Assembly (NCBI RefSeq): GCF_014651135.1 | Contig: NZ_BMWH01000033.1 | Location: 1-64,000, forward strand | Length of the DNA: 64,000 bases | Direction: 5' to 3' | From: Streptomyces echinoruber | GTDB lineage: Bacteria; Actinomycetota; Actinomycetes; Streptomycetales; Streptomycetaceae | Shown: piece by piece, positions 53,953 through 63,609 of the stretch | Layout of the letters: each line of letters opens with the position of its first letter | How positions within the stretch are numbered: position 1 is the stretch's first letter | Made by a program: the position numbers and the translations under genes | Notes under the pieces: model-generated | Seen by the model: the letters and a program-made list of their open reading frames with translations, nothing else | Databases searched by the model: none | What the model was told of the DNA's origin: nothing

Positions 53953-54993
53953 ATGTACGGCAAGGCTTTCGCCCCGGAGTACCAGGGCGCCCTGACCACC
54001 CTGTCCGTGAACTCCTCGCTGGCCGACGTGCTGGCCGAGGGCACCAAGCGGCTGCGCGAGGCCGAACGCTCCGGCCGGCTCGACGAGGCGGCGCGCTGCG
54101 GGCTCGCCGTCGCCGAGGCGCACCGCAGACTGGGCCAGGTGCGGGACGCCGACCGCGTCTGGAAGGCGAGTTACCGCGCCGCCCGCCAGGCCGGGGACAC
54201 GGCGGCGATGGCGTGGGCGCTGTGGAGCGGCGGCACCCTCGCCCGGCAGCGCGGGGCGTTCCCGCTGGCCTGGCGGCTGCTGGGGCTCGCGGCCGAACTC
54301 GGCGAGCGCGGCGGCGACGTCGTCGTCCGCGGCTACTCGCTCGCGGGCCTCGCGGAGACCGGCCGGATCCAGGGCGACTACGAGGCGGTCGGCCGGCTGC
54401 ACGAGCAGCTGCTGGTCGAGGCCCGCAGGCGCGGGGAGGCCCGGCACACGGTGTGGGCACTGGAGGGCATCGCGCAGATGCACCGCAACACCGGCGACTA
54501 CGACAAGGCGTACGCGCTGTTCGAGGAGGCCGCGGAGATAGCCGAGCGGGCGGAGGACCGGCGCGGGTACGCCTGGGCGCTGCGCGGACTCGCCGACATC
54601 GTCTCGGTGCGCGACCAGGACACCGGCCGGGCACTGGAGCTGCTGTCCCGGGCGGAGGAGATCTGCCGGGCGATGAACCTCTCCAGCGCGCTCGCCTACA
54701 ACCACAAGATGCGCGGCAACGTCCTGTACCGCGCCGGGCGTTACACCGAGGCCCGCGACCTGTACCAGATGGCGCTGGAGGAGTTCCGCGCGATGAGCGA
54801 ACCGCGCGGCGAGGCGCTGGCCCGCCTGGGCCTGGCCAAGTCGCTGGCCCGGCTCGGCCGCGACCGTGCCGAGACGGCGGCCGAACTCGCCGACCTGGCA
54901 CGGACACTGGAACGCAGCGGCCTGCGGCACGCCCGGGAGATGGTGGCCCGGGCCCAGGAGGAATTCGGTCTCACCATGGAGGCCGTACGGTGA
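53953..54993 (+). CDS. Tetratricopeptide-repeat protein
   Basis: A 346-residue helical repeat protein made of about seven TPR-like pairs, for example VVRGYSLAGLAETGRIQGDY, HTVWALEGIAQMHRNTGDYD and GYAWALRGLADIVSVRDQDT, then KMRGNVLYRAGRYTEARDLY. No enzymatic or membrane segment is visible, so it is probably a scaffold or a partner of the next gene product. ATG 53953 is chosen for the GAAGGG site; an ATG four bases earlier is in another frame. Its TGA overlaps the GTG of the polyprenyl synthase, so the two proteins should be made together. Confidence 0.85.
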   Translation: MYGKAFAPEYQGALTTLSVNSSLADVLAEGTKRLREAERSGRLDEAARCGLAVAEAHRRLGQVRDADRVWKASYRAARQAGDTAAMAWALWSGGTLARQRGAFPLAWRLLGLAAELGERGGDVVVRGYSLAGLAETGRIQGDYEAVGRLHEQLLVEARRRGEARHTVWALEGIAQMHRNTGDYDKAYALFEEAAEIAERAEDRRGYAWALRGLADIVSVRDQDTGRALELLSRAEEICRAMNLSSALAYNHKMRGNVLYRAGRYTEARDLYQMALEEFRAMSEPRGEALARLGLAKSLARLGRDRAETAAELADLARTLERSGLRHAREMVARAQEEFGLTMEAVR

Positions 54994-56045
54994 CGGCGCT
55001 CCCCACCACGGCGACGGCGCCTTCCGCTTTCCCGGCCCAGGCGCCGGCCGCCGCCCCCGACGTCCTCCTGCGCTGCCGGGAGCTGGTGCGGCCCGCGCTG
55101 GGCGAGGCGGTGGGCCGACTGCATCCGTGGGTGGCCGAGATGGCCGCGTACTCCTTCGGCTGGTGCGAGGTCGGCGGGGCACCCGCGGCCGCGCCGGGCG
55201 GCAAGGGCGTACGGCAGGCCCTCGCGGTGCTCGGCGCCGAGGCCGCCGGCGCCGACGGCCGGGCCGGGATCCCGGCGGCGGTCGCGGTGGAACTGGTGCA
55301 CGCCTTCTCCCTGCTCCACGACGACATCATGGACGGCGACGCGACCCGGCGCCGCCGCCCGGCCGTGTGGAAGGCCTACGGCACGGGCCCGGCCGTCCTC
55401 GCCGGGGACGCCCTCTTCGCGCTGGCCGTCGAGACACTGGCCGCGGCGCCGGGCGGCCCCGAAGCCCTGCGCCTGCTCTCCGCGGCCCTGGCCGACCTGG
55501 TGCGCGGGCAGGCGGACGACCTGCTGTTCACCACCCGGCCCTGGGGCGGGCCGCAGCGGGTGACGCCCGAGGAGTACCGGAGGATGGCGGAGGGCAAGAC
55601 GGGCGCGCTGCTGGGCTGCGCCGTCGCGCTCGGGGCCGCGCTCGGCGGTGCTCCCGAGCCGGTGGTCACCGCGCTGGACCGGGCCGGGCGGCGGCTGGGC
55701 ATCGCCTTCCAGCTGATCGACGACGTGCTGGGCATCTGGGGCGATCCGGCCGTCACCGGCAAGCCGGTCCACGGCGATCTGCGGGAACGGAAGAAGACCT
55801 TCCCCGTCCTGGCCGCGCTCGGCTCTCCCGCGGCCCGCCGGCTGCCCGCCCTCCTGGACTCCCCCGGACGCGCCGCGCAGGCGGCCGCGCTGATCGAGGA
55901 GGCGGGCGGCCGCACGGCGACGCTGGCCGAGGCCCGCGCCCATATGGACGCCGCGCGGGCCCTGCTCGCCAAGACCCCTCTGGCGGCCGGGCCGGCCGAT
56001 GAACTGCACGGCCTGCTGGACCACTTGACGAGCCGGAACCTGTGA
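54990..56045 (+). CDS. Polyprenyl diphosphate synthase
   Basis: A 351-residue trans-isoprenyl diphosphate synthase. The first aspartate-rich motif is SLLHDDIMDGD (D111-D115) and the second is LIDDVLGIWGDPAVTGK near 241-257. GKTGALLGCAVALGA, with the conserved KT, lies between them, and RERKKTFPVLAAL follows the second motif. It condenses isopentenyl units onto an allylic primer; residues before the first motif are small (ELVHAFSLL), so a C20 or longer product is possible. The N-terminal 25 residues are an Ala/Pro-rich tail. GTG 54990 follows GGAGG and overlaps the TPR stop. Similar synthases occur as encapsulin cargo, but no shell gene is here. Confidence 0.88.
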   Translation: MTALPTTATAPSAFPAQAPAAAPDVLLRCRELVRPALGEAVGRLHPWVAEMAAYSFGWCEVGGAPAAAPGGKGVRQALAVLGAEAAGADGRAGIPAAVAVELVHAFSLLHDDIMDGDATRRRRPAVWKAYGTGPAVLAGDALFALAVETLAAAPGGPEALRLLSAALADLVRGQADDLLFTTRPWGGPQRVTPEEYRRMAEGKTGALLGCAVALGAALGGAPEPVVTALDRAGRRLGIAFQLIDDVLGIWGDPAVTGKPVHGDLRERKKTFPVLAALGSPAARRLPALLDSPGRAAQAAALIEEAGGRTATLAEARAHMDAARALLAKTPLAAGPADELHGLLDHLTSRNL

Positions 56046-56672
56046 ACCCCCGGCGGCACCGGGCGGGGCGGCACCGGGCGGGGGAGAGGGCGCCCGCCGG
56101 GCCGCCCGCCCCGCCGCCCGGCGCACCCGCCGGATCGCCGGCTTCGCCGCCGCCCGCGGGAGCCGGCCCCCGCGCCGCGCCCCGCTCGGCACGGACCGGC
56201 CCGCGGCGGACAAGCCGATGGGCCGGATCGCGGTGAACAAGCCGGTGTACTGGCTCGCGGTGAACAAGCCGGCCAGGAGGACCGCCCGCCGGTGACCGGT
56301 CCAGGGGTCCGCCACCACGACGGACGGCTGCTCCGCCCCGGGCGCGGGCAGCCGTTCCAGTCCCCGGCACCGCTCCGCGCGCGGCGCGGACCCGGCCGAT
56401 GCCCCCGCGGCGGGCACCCCGCGCCGCTCCGGCCCCCACCACGCCGATCAGCCGACAGGGACACCCCCTCACCCCGCCGGTTCCTCGGCCCGCCGGCAAG
56501 GAAGGCGCCGTGAACGCCGACGCGCACGCCGGCGAAGGACGGCACGGACCGGCGTCGCCCGGTCGTACACGACGGGCCGGCGGGATTCCGCGGCCGTGCC
56601 CAGGCCCGCCGGCGCCCCGCCCCGTACATTGGAGAGTGGTGTCCCCGGCGTCCGGGATGGCGGGCAGTACCC
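56046..56672. other. Intergenic, 627 nt, with short repeats; no gene supported
   Basis: A G+C-rich spacer with a doubled GGCACCGGGCGGGG near 56056, and an 18-bp repeat TCGCGGTGAACAAGCCGG at 56228-56245 and 56255-56272 (27-bp period). No frame has both a binding site and a recognisable protein. TACATT (56625-56630) may be the -10 box for the next gene. Confidence 0.45.
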
Positions 56673-57947
56673 ATGCAGACATCGAGAATCCCACCGCGGA
56701 TCGACTACGCGGCAGTGTTCGCCGCCACTCCGAGCCCGTATCTCGTTCTGGGCCCGGACCTGGTGATCGCCGATGTCAACGACGCCTACCTCCAGGTGAC
56801 CCGGCGCACCCGGGAGGACCTGATCGGGACCTACCTCTTCGACGCCTTCCCCGACAACCCGGCGGATCCCGACGCCGACGGGGTGAGCAACCTCAAAGCC
56901 TCTCTGCACCGGGTCCTGACCACCCGGCGACGCGACACGATGGCGCTGCAGAAGTACGACATACCCGTCATGGGCCGGCCGGGCGCGTTCGAGGAGCGCT
57001 GGTGGTCCCCGGTCAACACCCCGGTCGCCGCCCCCGACGGGACCGTCGCCTGGATCATCCACCGGGTGGGGGACGTGACGGAGTTCGTCCACTCCCGCCG
57101 CTCGCACCGGGCACGGACGCCCGGCCTGCCACCGGCCTCCGAGGACAAGATCGAACTGAATGCCCTCGAAGCGGAGCTGTACTCACGGGCCCAGGAGCTG
57201 CAGAGCGTCAACGAGGAGCTGCGCCAGGCCCACGCCCAGGAGCGCCAGATCGCCCTCACCCTGCAGGAGGCGATGCTCGCCTCCCCGGACCTGGTCCAGC
57301 ACCCCGACATCGCGGTGCGCTACCTGCCCGCCGTGGGCTCGCTCAACGTGTGCGGCGACTGGTACGACGTGATCGACCTGCCCGACGGCCGCTTCGCGGT
57401 GTCGGTCGGCGACGTGGTCGGTCACGGCCTGGAGGCCGCCGCCGTGATGGGCATGCTCCGCAGCGCGCTGAGCGCCGCGCTCCGTACCGCCGAAAAACCC
57501 GCCCGGTCCCTGGAGGTGCTGTCCCGGTACGCCCTCGGCGTGGAGGGCGCGCTCACCACCACCGTGGTCAACGCGGTGATCCACACGCACGAACACCTGA
57601 TCGCCTACAGCAGTGCCGGCCACCCGCCCCCGGTCCTGCTGCGCGCCGACGGCACCTGTGACCTCCTCGACCGGGCCACCGACCCGCCTCTGGGCACGCA
57701 GCCCGAACACCTCCCCCGGTCCGAGGAACAGGTGCGCTACACCGGCGGCGACACCCTCGTCCTCTACAGCGACGGGCTCATCGAGCGGCGGGACGAGGAC
57801 ATCGACGTGGGCCTGCGCCGTCTGTGCGACGCCGTCTCCCGCTACGCCCACCTCAGCCCCGAACACCTCACCGACGCCCTGCTGGCCCGCTTCGGGGTCA
57901 GCGGCGGCGCACGCGACGACATAGCGCTGATCGCCGTCCGTCTTTGA
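56673..57947 (+). CDS. PAS-domain PP2C (SpoIIE/RsbU-type) phosphatase
   Basis: A 424-residue cytoplasmic phosphatase. A PAS domain fills residues about 10-135 (PSPYLVLGPDLVIADVNDAY, RWWSPVNTPVAAPDGTVAW), a helical linker with coiled-coil character follows (ELYSRAQELQSVNEELRQA), then the SpoIIE domain with metal-binding aspartates in CGDWYDVIDLPDGR, SVGDVVGHGLEAAAVMG and LYSDGLIERRD, ending DDIALIAVRL. Such proteins dephosphorylate an anti-anti-sigma factor to release an alternative sigma factor. No signalling partner gene lies beside it. The ligand of the PAS domain is unknown. Confidence 0.88.
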   Translation: MQTSRIPPRIDYAAVFAATPSPYLVLGPDLVIADVNDAYLQVTRRTREDLIGTYLFDAFPDNPADPDADGVSNLKASLHRVLTTRRRDTMALQKYDIPVMGRPGAFEERWWSPVNTPVAAPDGTVAWIIHRVGDVTEFVHSRRSHRARTPGLPPASEDKIELNALEAELYSRAQELQSVNEELRQAHAQERQIALTLQEAMLASPDLVQHPDIAVRYLPAVGSLNVCGDWYDVIDLPDGRFAVSVGDVVGHGLEAAAVMGMLRSALSAALRTAEKPARSLEVLSRYALGVEGALTTTVVNAVIHTHEHLIAYSSAGHPPPVLLRADGTCDLLDRATDPPLGTQPEHLPRSEEQVRYTGGDTLVLYSDGLIERRDEDIDVGLRRLCDAVSRYAHLSPEHLTDALLARFGVSGGARDDIALIAVRL

Positions 57948-58041
57948 GAGCGCCGTCCGTCTCCAGGAGCACGGACTCCAGGAGCACAGAGCACCCCGAA
58001 GACCCCGGGACCGGAATCCGGCCGTGCGGCGGAGGCCGTCC

Positions 58042-60480
58042 TCACCCCCGGCCGGGAAGCTCGATCTCCGCCCAGATGGTCTTGCCGTCGGTGTGGTGAC
58101 GCGTACCCCAGCGCCGGGCGAGCTGGGCGACGAGCAGCAGGCCGCGGCCGCCCTCGTCGAAGGTGCGGGCCCGCCGCAGGTGCGGGGCGGTGCTGCTGCC
58201 GTCGGACACCTCGCAGATGAGCGCGGCCCCGCGGATCAGACGCAGCCGGACGGGGGGCCGCCCGTAGCGGATCGCGTTCGTGACGAGTTCGCTCACCACG
58301 AGTTCGGTGGTGAACGCCACGTCCTGCAGGCGCCACGCGGCCAGCCGCTCCAGCACCTGCGCACGGGCGCCGGCCACCGAGGCGGGATCGGACGGCAGCT
58401 CCCAGGTGGCGACGTCGCCCGGGTCCAGGGCCCGGGTGCGGGCGACGAGAAGGGCGACGTCGTCCGGGGGCTGCGGGGGAAGCAGGGCCCGGATCAGGTC
58501 GTCGCAGACGGCCTCCAGCGTCCGGGCGGGCCGCTGGAGGCGCCGGCGCAGCAGCGCCAGACCGCCGCCCAGGTCGTGCCCGGCGCCCTGGACGAGGCCG
58601 TCCGTGTACAGCGCGAGAAGGCTGCCCGGGGGCAGTTCCCACTCGAGGGTCTCGAAGGGCAGGCCGCCCACACCCAGCGGAGGACCGGGCGGGATGTCGA
58701 CGAAGTCCGCCGTGCCGGCGGACGCGACGACGGGCGGCGGATGACCCGCGGTGGCCGCCGCGCAACGGCGCGAGACCGGGTCGTAGACCACGTACAGGCA
58801 CGTGGCGATGAGATCGGTGGCGACGAGGAGGCCGGACTCCGGGTCGGGCCCGTGCTGCGCGGCGCTCTCCTCCTCGGCCGCCAGATGGGTGACCAGGTCG
58901 TCGAGGTGGGTCAGGAGCTCGTCGGGGGGAAGGCCGACATCGGCCAGGGTGCGCACCGTGGTCCGCAGCCGCCCCATGGTGGCCGAGGCCCGCAGCCCGT
59001 GGCCCACCACGTCGCCCACGACCAGCGCGACCCTCGCGCCCGACAGGGGGATCACGTCGAACCAGTCGCCGCCCAGTCCCGCCCGGGTACGGGCCGGAAG
59101 GTAGCGGTGAGCCACCTCGACCGCTTCCTGGGCGGAGAGCCGGCGGGGGAGGAGGCTGCGCTGCAGGGCCAGCGCGGTGGTGCGTTCGAGGGTGTAGCGG
59201 CGGGCGTTGTCGACGGCCACGGCGGTGCGCGCGGCGATCTCCTCGGCCAGGAGCAGGTCGTCCTCCGCGAAGGGCTCCTCGCGCCGGTGCCGGACCAGGA
59301 CCGCCACGCCCAGGACGATGCCGCGGGCGCTCAGCGGAATGACCATGATCGAGTGGATTCCGAACCTCCGGACCACCTTGGCCCGCCTCGGGTCGGCCCG
59401 CTGCCAGTTCCCGATCTCCTCGTCCTCGACGCTGTGCAGCGCGGGCCTGCCGGTGGCCAGGCAGCGGACGGGGGGTGTGGACTTCGGGTAGTAGTCCAAG
59501 TCTCCCGGCCGGATCACCGACTCGGGCACGCCGGGCAGGACGGACTGCTGCGCCGCGCGGCGCAGGGCGACGGCGCCCGTCGCGGACGGCCTCGGCTCGA
59601 CTCCGCGGAACAAGGAGTCCAGCAGGTCGACGGTGACGAAGTCGGCGAGCCGGCCCGCCACCGCGTCGGCCATCTGCTGGGCCGTGCGCATCACGTCCAG
59701 GGTGCTGCCCAGCTGCGCACCGATGTCGTTCAGCAGCGCCAGCCGCTCCCGGGCCAGGTGCTGTTCGGTGACGTCGAGGGCGGACACCTCCACGAGCCGC
59801 ACGTGCCCTGCCGGGGTCCTGAGCGGGGACACGGTGAGGGACCAGAACCTTTCGTGCGCTTCGGGCCGTACTCTGCCCCGCACGCGCAACTGCTCGGACT
59901 CCCCCGTCGTGAACACCCGGCGCATGCCGTCCTCGACGGTCCGGCAGAAGAGGGATGGCAGGAGGTCGGAGACATGCCGGCCGCGCATCTCCTCCTCGCT
60001 CATGCCGAGCTCGTGTGCGGCGCCGGCGCTCGCCTGCACGGCCCGCAGCGCGGAGTCGTACACCATCAGCGGCAGAGGGCACTGCGTGAAGGCCTCCTGC
60101 GCCGTCACCAGGTCCGGCTGCGGCCGCTCCGGCGGCGTCACCACGACGAGTCGCTGGGCGCGGCCTTCGCCGTCGCACGACGGATAGGTCCGCACCCGCA
60201 CCCGCACGTGCCGGCCGTCCCGGTGCCTGAGCAGGGCGGTGGCGTCGCGTCCGCGCAGAGCCGCGTGGAAACCCTCGCGGGCGTCCGGGTCCGGGGCGAT
60301 CAGCCGGGCGGCGGAGCGCCCGACGGCCTCGTGAGGGGGATAGCCGAGCAGGCGCTCGGCATCCGTGCTCCAGCCCGTCACGATCCCCTGGGCGTCGACG
60401 ACCGCCGTGGCCGAGGCCACCGAGTCCGGGAATGCGCCGGAGTCGCTGCCGAGCGCGGCGGCATCGCGCATGTCGATCAT
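58042..60480 (-). CDS. PAS-PAS-GAF-SpoIIE-HATPase multidomain phosphatase/kinase
   Basis: An 812-residue sensor. Two PAS domains (about 15-240; ATAVVDAQGIVTGWSTDAERLLGYP, LMVYDSALRAVQASAGAAHEL), a GAF domain (about 250-430; LALLNDIGAQLGSTLDV, SIMVIPLSARGIVLGVAVL), a SpoIIE phosphatase (about 440-680; GGDWFDVIPLSGARVALVVGDVVGHG, ALYTDGLVQGAGHDLGGGL, DDVALLVAR) and an RsbW-like HATPase (about 690-812; FTTELVVSELVTNAIRYG, FDEGGRGLLLVAQLARRWG). Having both phosphatase and anti-sigma-kinase modules in one chain is common in streptomycetes and links signal sensing to partner switching. ATG 60480 is supported by GAGGGCAG. Confidence 0.9.
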   Translation of the reverse strand: MIDMRDAAALGSDSGAFPDSVASATAVVDAQGIVTGWSTDAERLLGYPPHEAVGRSAARLIAPDPDAREGFHAALRGRDATALLRHRDGRHVRVRVRTYPSCDGEGRAQRLVVVTPPERPQPDLVTAQEAFTQCPLPLMVYDSALRAVQASAGAAHELGMSEEEMRGRHVSDLLPSLFCRTVEDGMRRVFTTGESEQLRVRGRVRPEAHERFWSLTVSPLRTPAGHVRLVEVSALDVTEQHLARERLALLNDIGAQLGSTLDVMRTAQQMADAVAGRLADFVTVDLLDSLFRGVEPRPSATGAVALRRAAQQSVLPGVPESVIRPGDLDYYPKSTPPVRCLATGRPALHSVEDEEIGNWQRADPRRAKVVRRFGIHSIMVIPLSARGIVLGVAVLVRHRREEPFAEDDLLLAEEIAARTAVAVDNARRYTLERTTALALQRSLLPRRLSAQEAVEVAHRYLPARTRAGLGGDWFDVIPLSGARVALVVGDVVGHGLRASATMGRLRTTVRTLADVGLPPDELLTHLDDLVTHLAAEEESAAQHGPDPESGLLVATDLIATCLYVVYDPVSRRCAAATAGHPPPVVASAGTADFVDIPPGPPLGVGGLPFETLEWELPPGSLLALYTDGLVQGAGHDLGGGLALLRRRLQRPARTLEAVCDDLIRALLPPQPPDDVALLVARTRALDPGDVATWELPSDPASVAGARAQVLERLAAWRLQDVAFTTELVVSELVTNAIRYGRPPVRLRLIRGAALICEVSDGSSTAPHLRRARTFDEGGRGLLLVAQLARRWGTRHHTDGKTIWAEIELPGRG

Positions 60481-60757
60481 CGCCTGTTCTGCCCTCGTGG
60501 ACGCCGCGGCCCCGGGACGGGCGTCGCCGAGCCCGCGGGGCGCCCGAAGCGGCTGATCTCGCCGTGTCGGCCTTGTACACCACTTCTACCGTTTCCTGCC
60601 CGTTCTTCGCTCGCACTCACGCGTCGTGGAGGCGGGCGAGGCGAAAAAGGCGAGCGGAGCGCCGGCGGCCGGTCGGGGCGCGGCCGCGCATAGACATCGC
60701 GCATGTACCTTTTGCGACGCTTAAGCTGTTGGGTGCCGTTGGCGGCCGTCCACGAGG

Positions 60758-63262
60758 ATGAGAATTACGGTGACGGAAGAGCAGCGGGTGCCCGCGCTGC
60801 CCGGCGCACTGGGAGCCGAGCGGGCCGAGGGGCTGCCGTTTCGCGAGCCCGCGCTGGCCGCTGCCCGCGCCGCGGCCCGGGCCGCCTCCCTGATGGCCGC
60901 CGCGGTGGGCGCGCTGGGCCTGTGCGGCTGGATCCTGCGCATCGACGTCCTCCGGAGCGGGCTGCCCGGCACCAGTGCGTCCATGAAGGCGAACACCACC
61001 GTGTCCCTGCTGGCGCTGGGGCTGTCCGCGTTCCTGGTGACGCTCGGGCCCGCCGTCCGGTGGGCGGTCGCCGTGGCCCGCGCGGCCGCCGCCCTGGCCG
61101 CACTGGTCGTCGTGCTCACCGTCGCGGAGTACGTGACCGGGACGAGCCTGGGCGTCGACGAGCTCCTCTTCCACGACGACACCATGCGGGTGGCGGCGGG
61201 GTTCCCCGGGCAGATAGCGCCGAACACGGCCACGGCGCTGGCGCTCGGGAGCGCGGCGTCCCTGAGCGCGAGCACCCGCCGGCTGCCCGCCAGGACGAGT
61301 CAGATCCTGGGCCTGGCCGTCCTCACCCTGGGCATGCTGCGGATCTACGCGCTCGCCTACGCCGTGCCCGAACTGGAACGGTTCGGCGCCTACACGGGCA
61401 TGGCCCTGTACACCGGGTTCGCCCTGGTGCTGCTGGGCATCGGCGTCTTCCTGGCCAGGCCGGACGAGGGCCTCGCCGGACTGCTGACGAACGCGGGCAC
61501 CACGGGGGCGCTGGGGCGCCGGCTGTTCGTCACGGCCCTGGTCGTGCCGCCGCTGCTGGGCCGGCTGGTGCTGGCCGGCGAGGACGCGGGGGCGTTCGGG
61601 AGGCGCCTGGGCACCGCAGTGCTGGTGTGCGGCCACGTGATCGCGTTCACCGCGGTCGTCTTCGCGGCCCTGGTCGTGGGCCGCCGCGTCGAGGTGGCGC
61701 ACGCCCGCGCCGCATGGCAGGTGCGCCAGAACGAACTGCTGCAGGCGTTCATGGACCACACGCCCGCGGTGGTGTTCATCAAGGACCTGCACGGCCGCTT
61801 CCTGGCGGTCAACACGACGTTCGAGGAGAGCATGGGCCTGCCCCGCGACCGGGTGCTAGGCCGCCGGGACCGCGACGTCCTGCCGCCCGCCCTCGCGCGT
61901 CGGGCGCGGGAGGCCGACCGCGCCGTGCTGGCGCGGGGCGTCCCCCAGCAGCGGCAGGAGGTCCTCCCGCTGCCCGGAGGGCCACGGGACTGCTTCACCA
62001 GCCTGTTCCCGCTCAACGACGCGTCGGGCACGCCCTACGCCGTGTGCGGCGTGGCCATCGACGTCACCGAACGGGTCGCGGCCCAGCGCGAGGTGCAGCG
62101 GTCCCACCAGCGCTTCCTCGCGCTGCTGGAATCCGCACCCGACGCGATCCTGATCACGGACGGCCGCGGCGTCGTCGTCATGGCCAACGCACAGGTGACC
62201 CACCTGTTCGGTCGCGTGCCGGGCGACCTCGTGGGCACCGAGGTCGTCGACCTGGTGCCCGGCCCGCGGCGCCGGCGGCACCGTGCGCTCCTGGCCGCCT
62301 ACCTGCGCCTGCGCGACCCGAGGCCGGTGGTCCTGGACAAGGACCTGTACGGGCTGCGCGGCGACGGCAGTGAGTTCCCCGTCGAGGTGAGCGTCAGCGC
62401 CCTGCAGACCGGACAGGACAAGCGGGTGTTCCTGACCGTGCGGGACATCACCGAGCGCAGACGGGCCGAGACCGAACGCGCCGAACGCTACGAACAGCAG
62501 CGGCACATCGCCTACACCCTGCAGCACAGCCTCATGGGCGAGCCGCCCCGCCTGCCGTACCTGCCCAGCGCCCACCGGTACCTGGCCTCCCTCCAGGACC
62601 CCGGGGTCGGCGGCGACTGGTTCGACATCATTCCGTTGGACGGCGACCGCACCGGCGTCGTCATCGGCGACGTGATGGGCCGCGGCCTGGAGGCGGCGGC
62701 CGTCATGGGACAGCTGCGCGCCGCCTCCCACGCCCTGGCCCGCACCGACGTGTCGCCCTGCCGGCTCATGGCGGGGCTGGACGCGTTCGTCGGCGACCTG
62801 TCGGAGCAGCTCGTCACCTGCGCCTACCTGGTGATAGACCAGGGCGCCCACGAGGTGACCCTGTGCTCGGCCGGACACCTGCCGGTCCTCGCCCTGCCCC
62901 CCGACGGGCCCACCCGCCCCTTGCGGGTACCGACCGGGGTGCCGCTGGGCGTCAACGACTTGTACGGCGGCGGACTGCCGTACGAGGAGACGACCCAGCC
63001 GCTGCCGCCGGGCAGCACGCTCGCCCTCTACACCGACGGACTGGTCGAGCGGCCCGGCACCGACATCGAGGTCCAGATCGACATCCTCGCCCACACCCTC
63101 GGCGTCGCGCTGAAGGGCGCCCCCGCGGACCCGGAGATCCTGGACCAGGCCGCGGCCCGGCTGATCGGGACCCTCATCCCGGACACGGCCGCCCACGACG
63201 ACGACGTGACGCTGCTCCTGGTCGCCCTGCCCGGCCCGGAGAGGAAGGCCTTGCGCACCTGA
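60758..63262 (+). CDS. Membrane-bound PAS-PAS-SpoIIE phosphatase
   Basis: An 834-residue protein. The first 315 residues hold about eight transmembrane helices (SLMAAAVGALGLCGWI, TTVSLLALGLSAFLVTLG, MALYTGFALVLLGIGVFLA, VLVCGHVIAFTAVVFAALVV), an uncharacterised membrane sensor. Two PAS domains follow (LLQAFMDHTPAVVFIKDLHG, FLALLESAPDAILITDGRG), then a SpoIIE domain with GVGGDWFDIIPLDGDRTGVV, GDVMGRGLEAAAVMGQ, ALYTDGLVERPGTDIEV and DDDVTLLLV. ATG 60758 is used; GTG 60770 is about as well placed behind GAGGATGA. It is divergent from the multidomain phosphatase and would feed a membrane signal into the same partner-switching network. Confidence 0.88.
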   Translation: MRITVTEEQRVPALPGALGAERAEGLPFREPALAAARAAARAASLMAAAVGALGLCGWILRIDVLRSGLPGTSASMKANTTVSLLALGLSAFLVTLGPAVRWAVAVARAAAALAALVVVLTVAEYVTGTSLGVDELLFHDDTMRVAAGFPGQIAPNTATALALGSAASLSASTRRLPARTSQILGLAVLTLGMLRIYALAYAVPELERFGAYTGMALYTGFALVLLGIGVFLARPDEGLAGLLTNAGTTGALGRRLFVTALVVPPLLGRLVLAGEDAGAFGRRLGTAVLVCGHVIAFTAVVFAALVVGRRVEVAHARAAWQVRQNELLQAFMDHTPAVVFIKDLHGRFLAVNTTFEESMGLPRDRVLGRRDRDVLPPALARRAREADRAVLARGVPQQRQEVLPLPGGPRDCFTSLFPLNDASGTPYAVCGVAIDVTERVAAQREVQRSHQRFLALLESAPDAILITDGRGVVVMANAQVTHLFGRVPGDLVGTEVVDLVPGPRRRRHRALLAAYLRLRDPRPVVLDKDLYGLRGDGSEFPVEVSVSALQTGQDKRVFLTVRDITERRRAETERAERYEQQRHIAYTLQHSLMGEPPRLPYLPSAHRYLASLQDPGVGGDWFDIIPLDGDRTGVVIGDVMGRGLEAAAVMGQLRAASHALARTDVSPCRLMAGLDAFVGDLSEQLVTCAYLVIDQGAHEVTLCSAGHLPVLALPPDGPTRPLRVPTGVPLGVNDLYGGGLPYEETTQPLPPGSTLALYTDGLVERPGTDIEVQIDILAHTLGVALKGAPADPEILDQAAARLIGTLIPDTAAHDDDVTLLLVALPGPERKALRT

Positions 63263-63428
63263 CCGCGCCGCCCGGGACGGCGGCCGCCGCGAGGCGCCGC
63301 CCGTGCCCGGCTCCGGGCAGGGCCTGATCGGCCTGACCGAGCGGACCGCCCTGGCCGGCGGCCGCCTCGACCACGGCCCGACGCCCGACGGCGGCTTCGA
63401 GGTGCGGGCGTGGCTGCCGTGGGACTGA
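63263..63428 (+). pseudogene. Sensor histidine kinase, C-terminal remnant
   Basis: Just before the response regulator gene an open stretch ends at TGA 63426-63428 and reads PGSGQGLIGLTERTALAGG then HGPTPDGGFEVRAWLPWD. That is the G2-box and C-terminal strand of a NarL-type (HisKA_3) sensor kinase ATPase domain. The remaining about 350 residues of a kinase are absent, and the preceding phosphatase ends normally at 63262. No start codon with a binding site precedes the fragment. It is a deletion remnant of the regulator's cognate kinase; the rest of the spacer to 63609 holds no gene. Confidence 0.7.
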
Positions 63429-63609
63429 GACCGGCGGCCGTGCCGCACGCGGCCCGGGCCGGCGGCCGCACCGTACGCGGCCGGAGGCGGCGGCTGCCGT
63501 ACGGGACCGGCGCCGGCGACGGGCGCGGGCGACCGGGACCCGCGCCCGCCGTACCGGTGTGCGCCGGAACGGTACTGTGCCCCGCCGGGGGCATGGTTGG
63601 GTGAGGCCC

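Noticed and set aside
54990..56045. The polyprenyl synthase as encapsulin cargo
   Set aside because: Family-2 encapsulin loci have a shell gene beside the synthase; none is in the flanking sequence, where the partner is a TPR protein instead.
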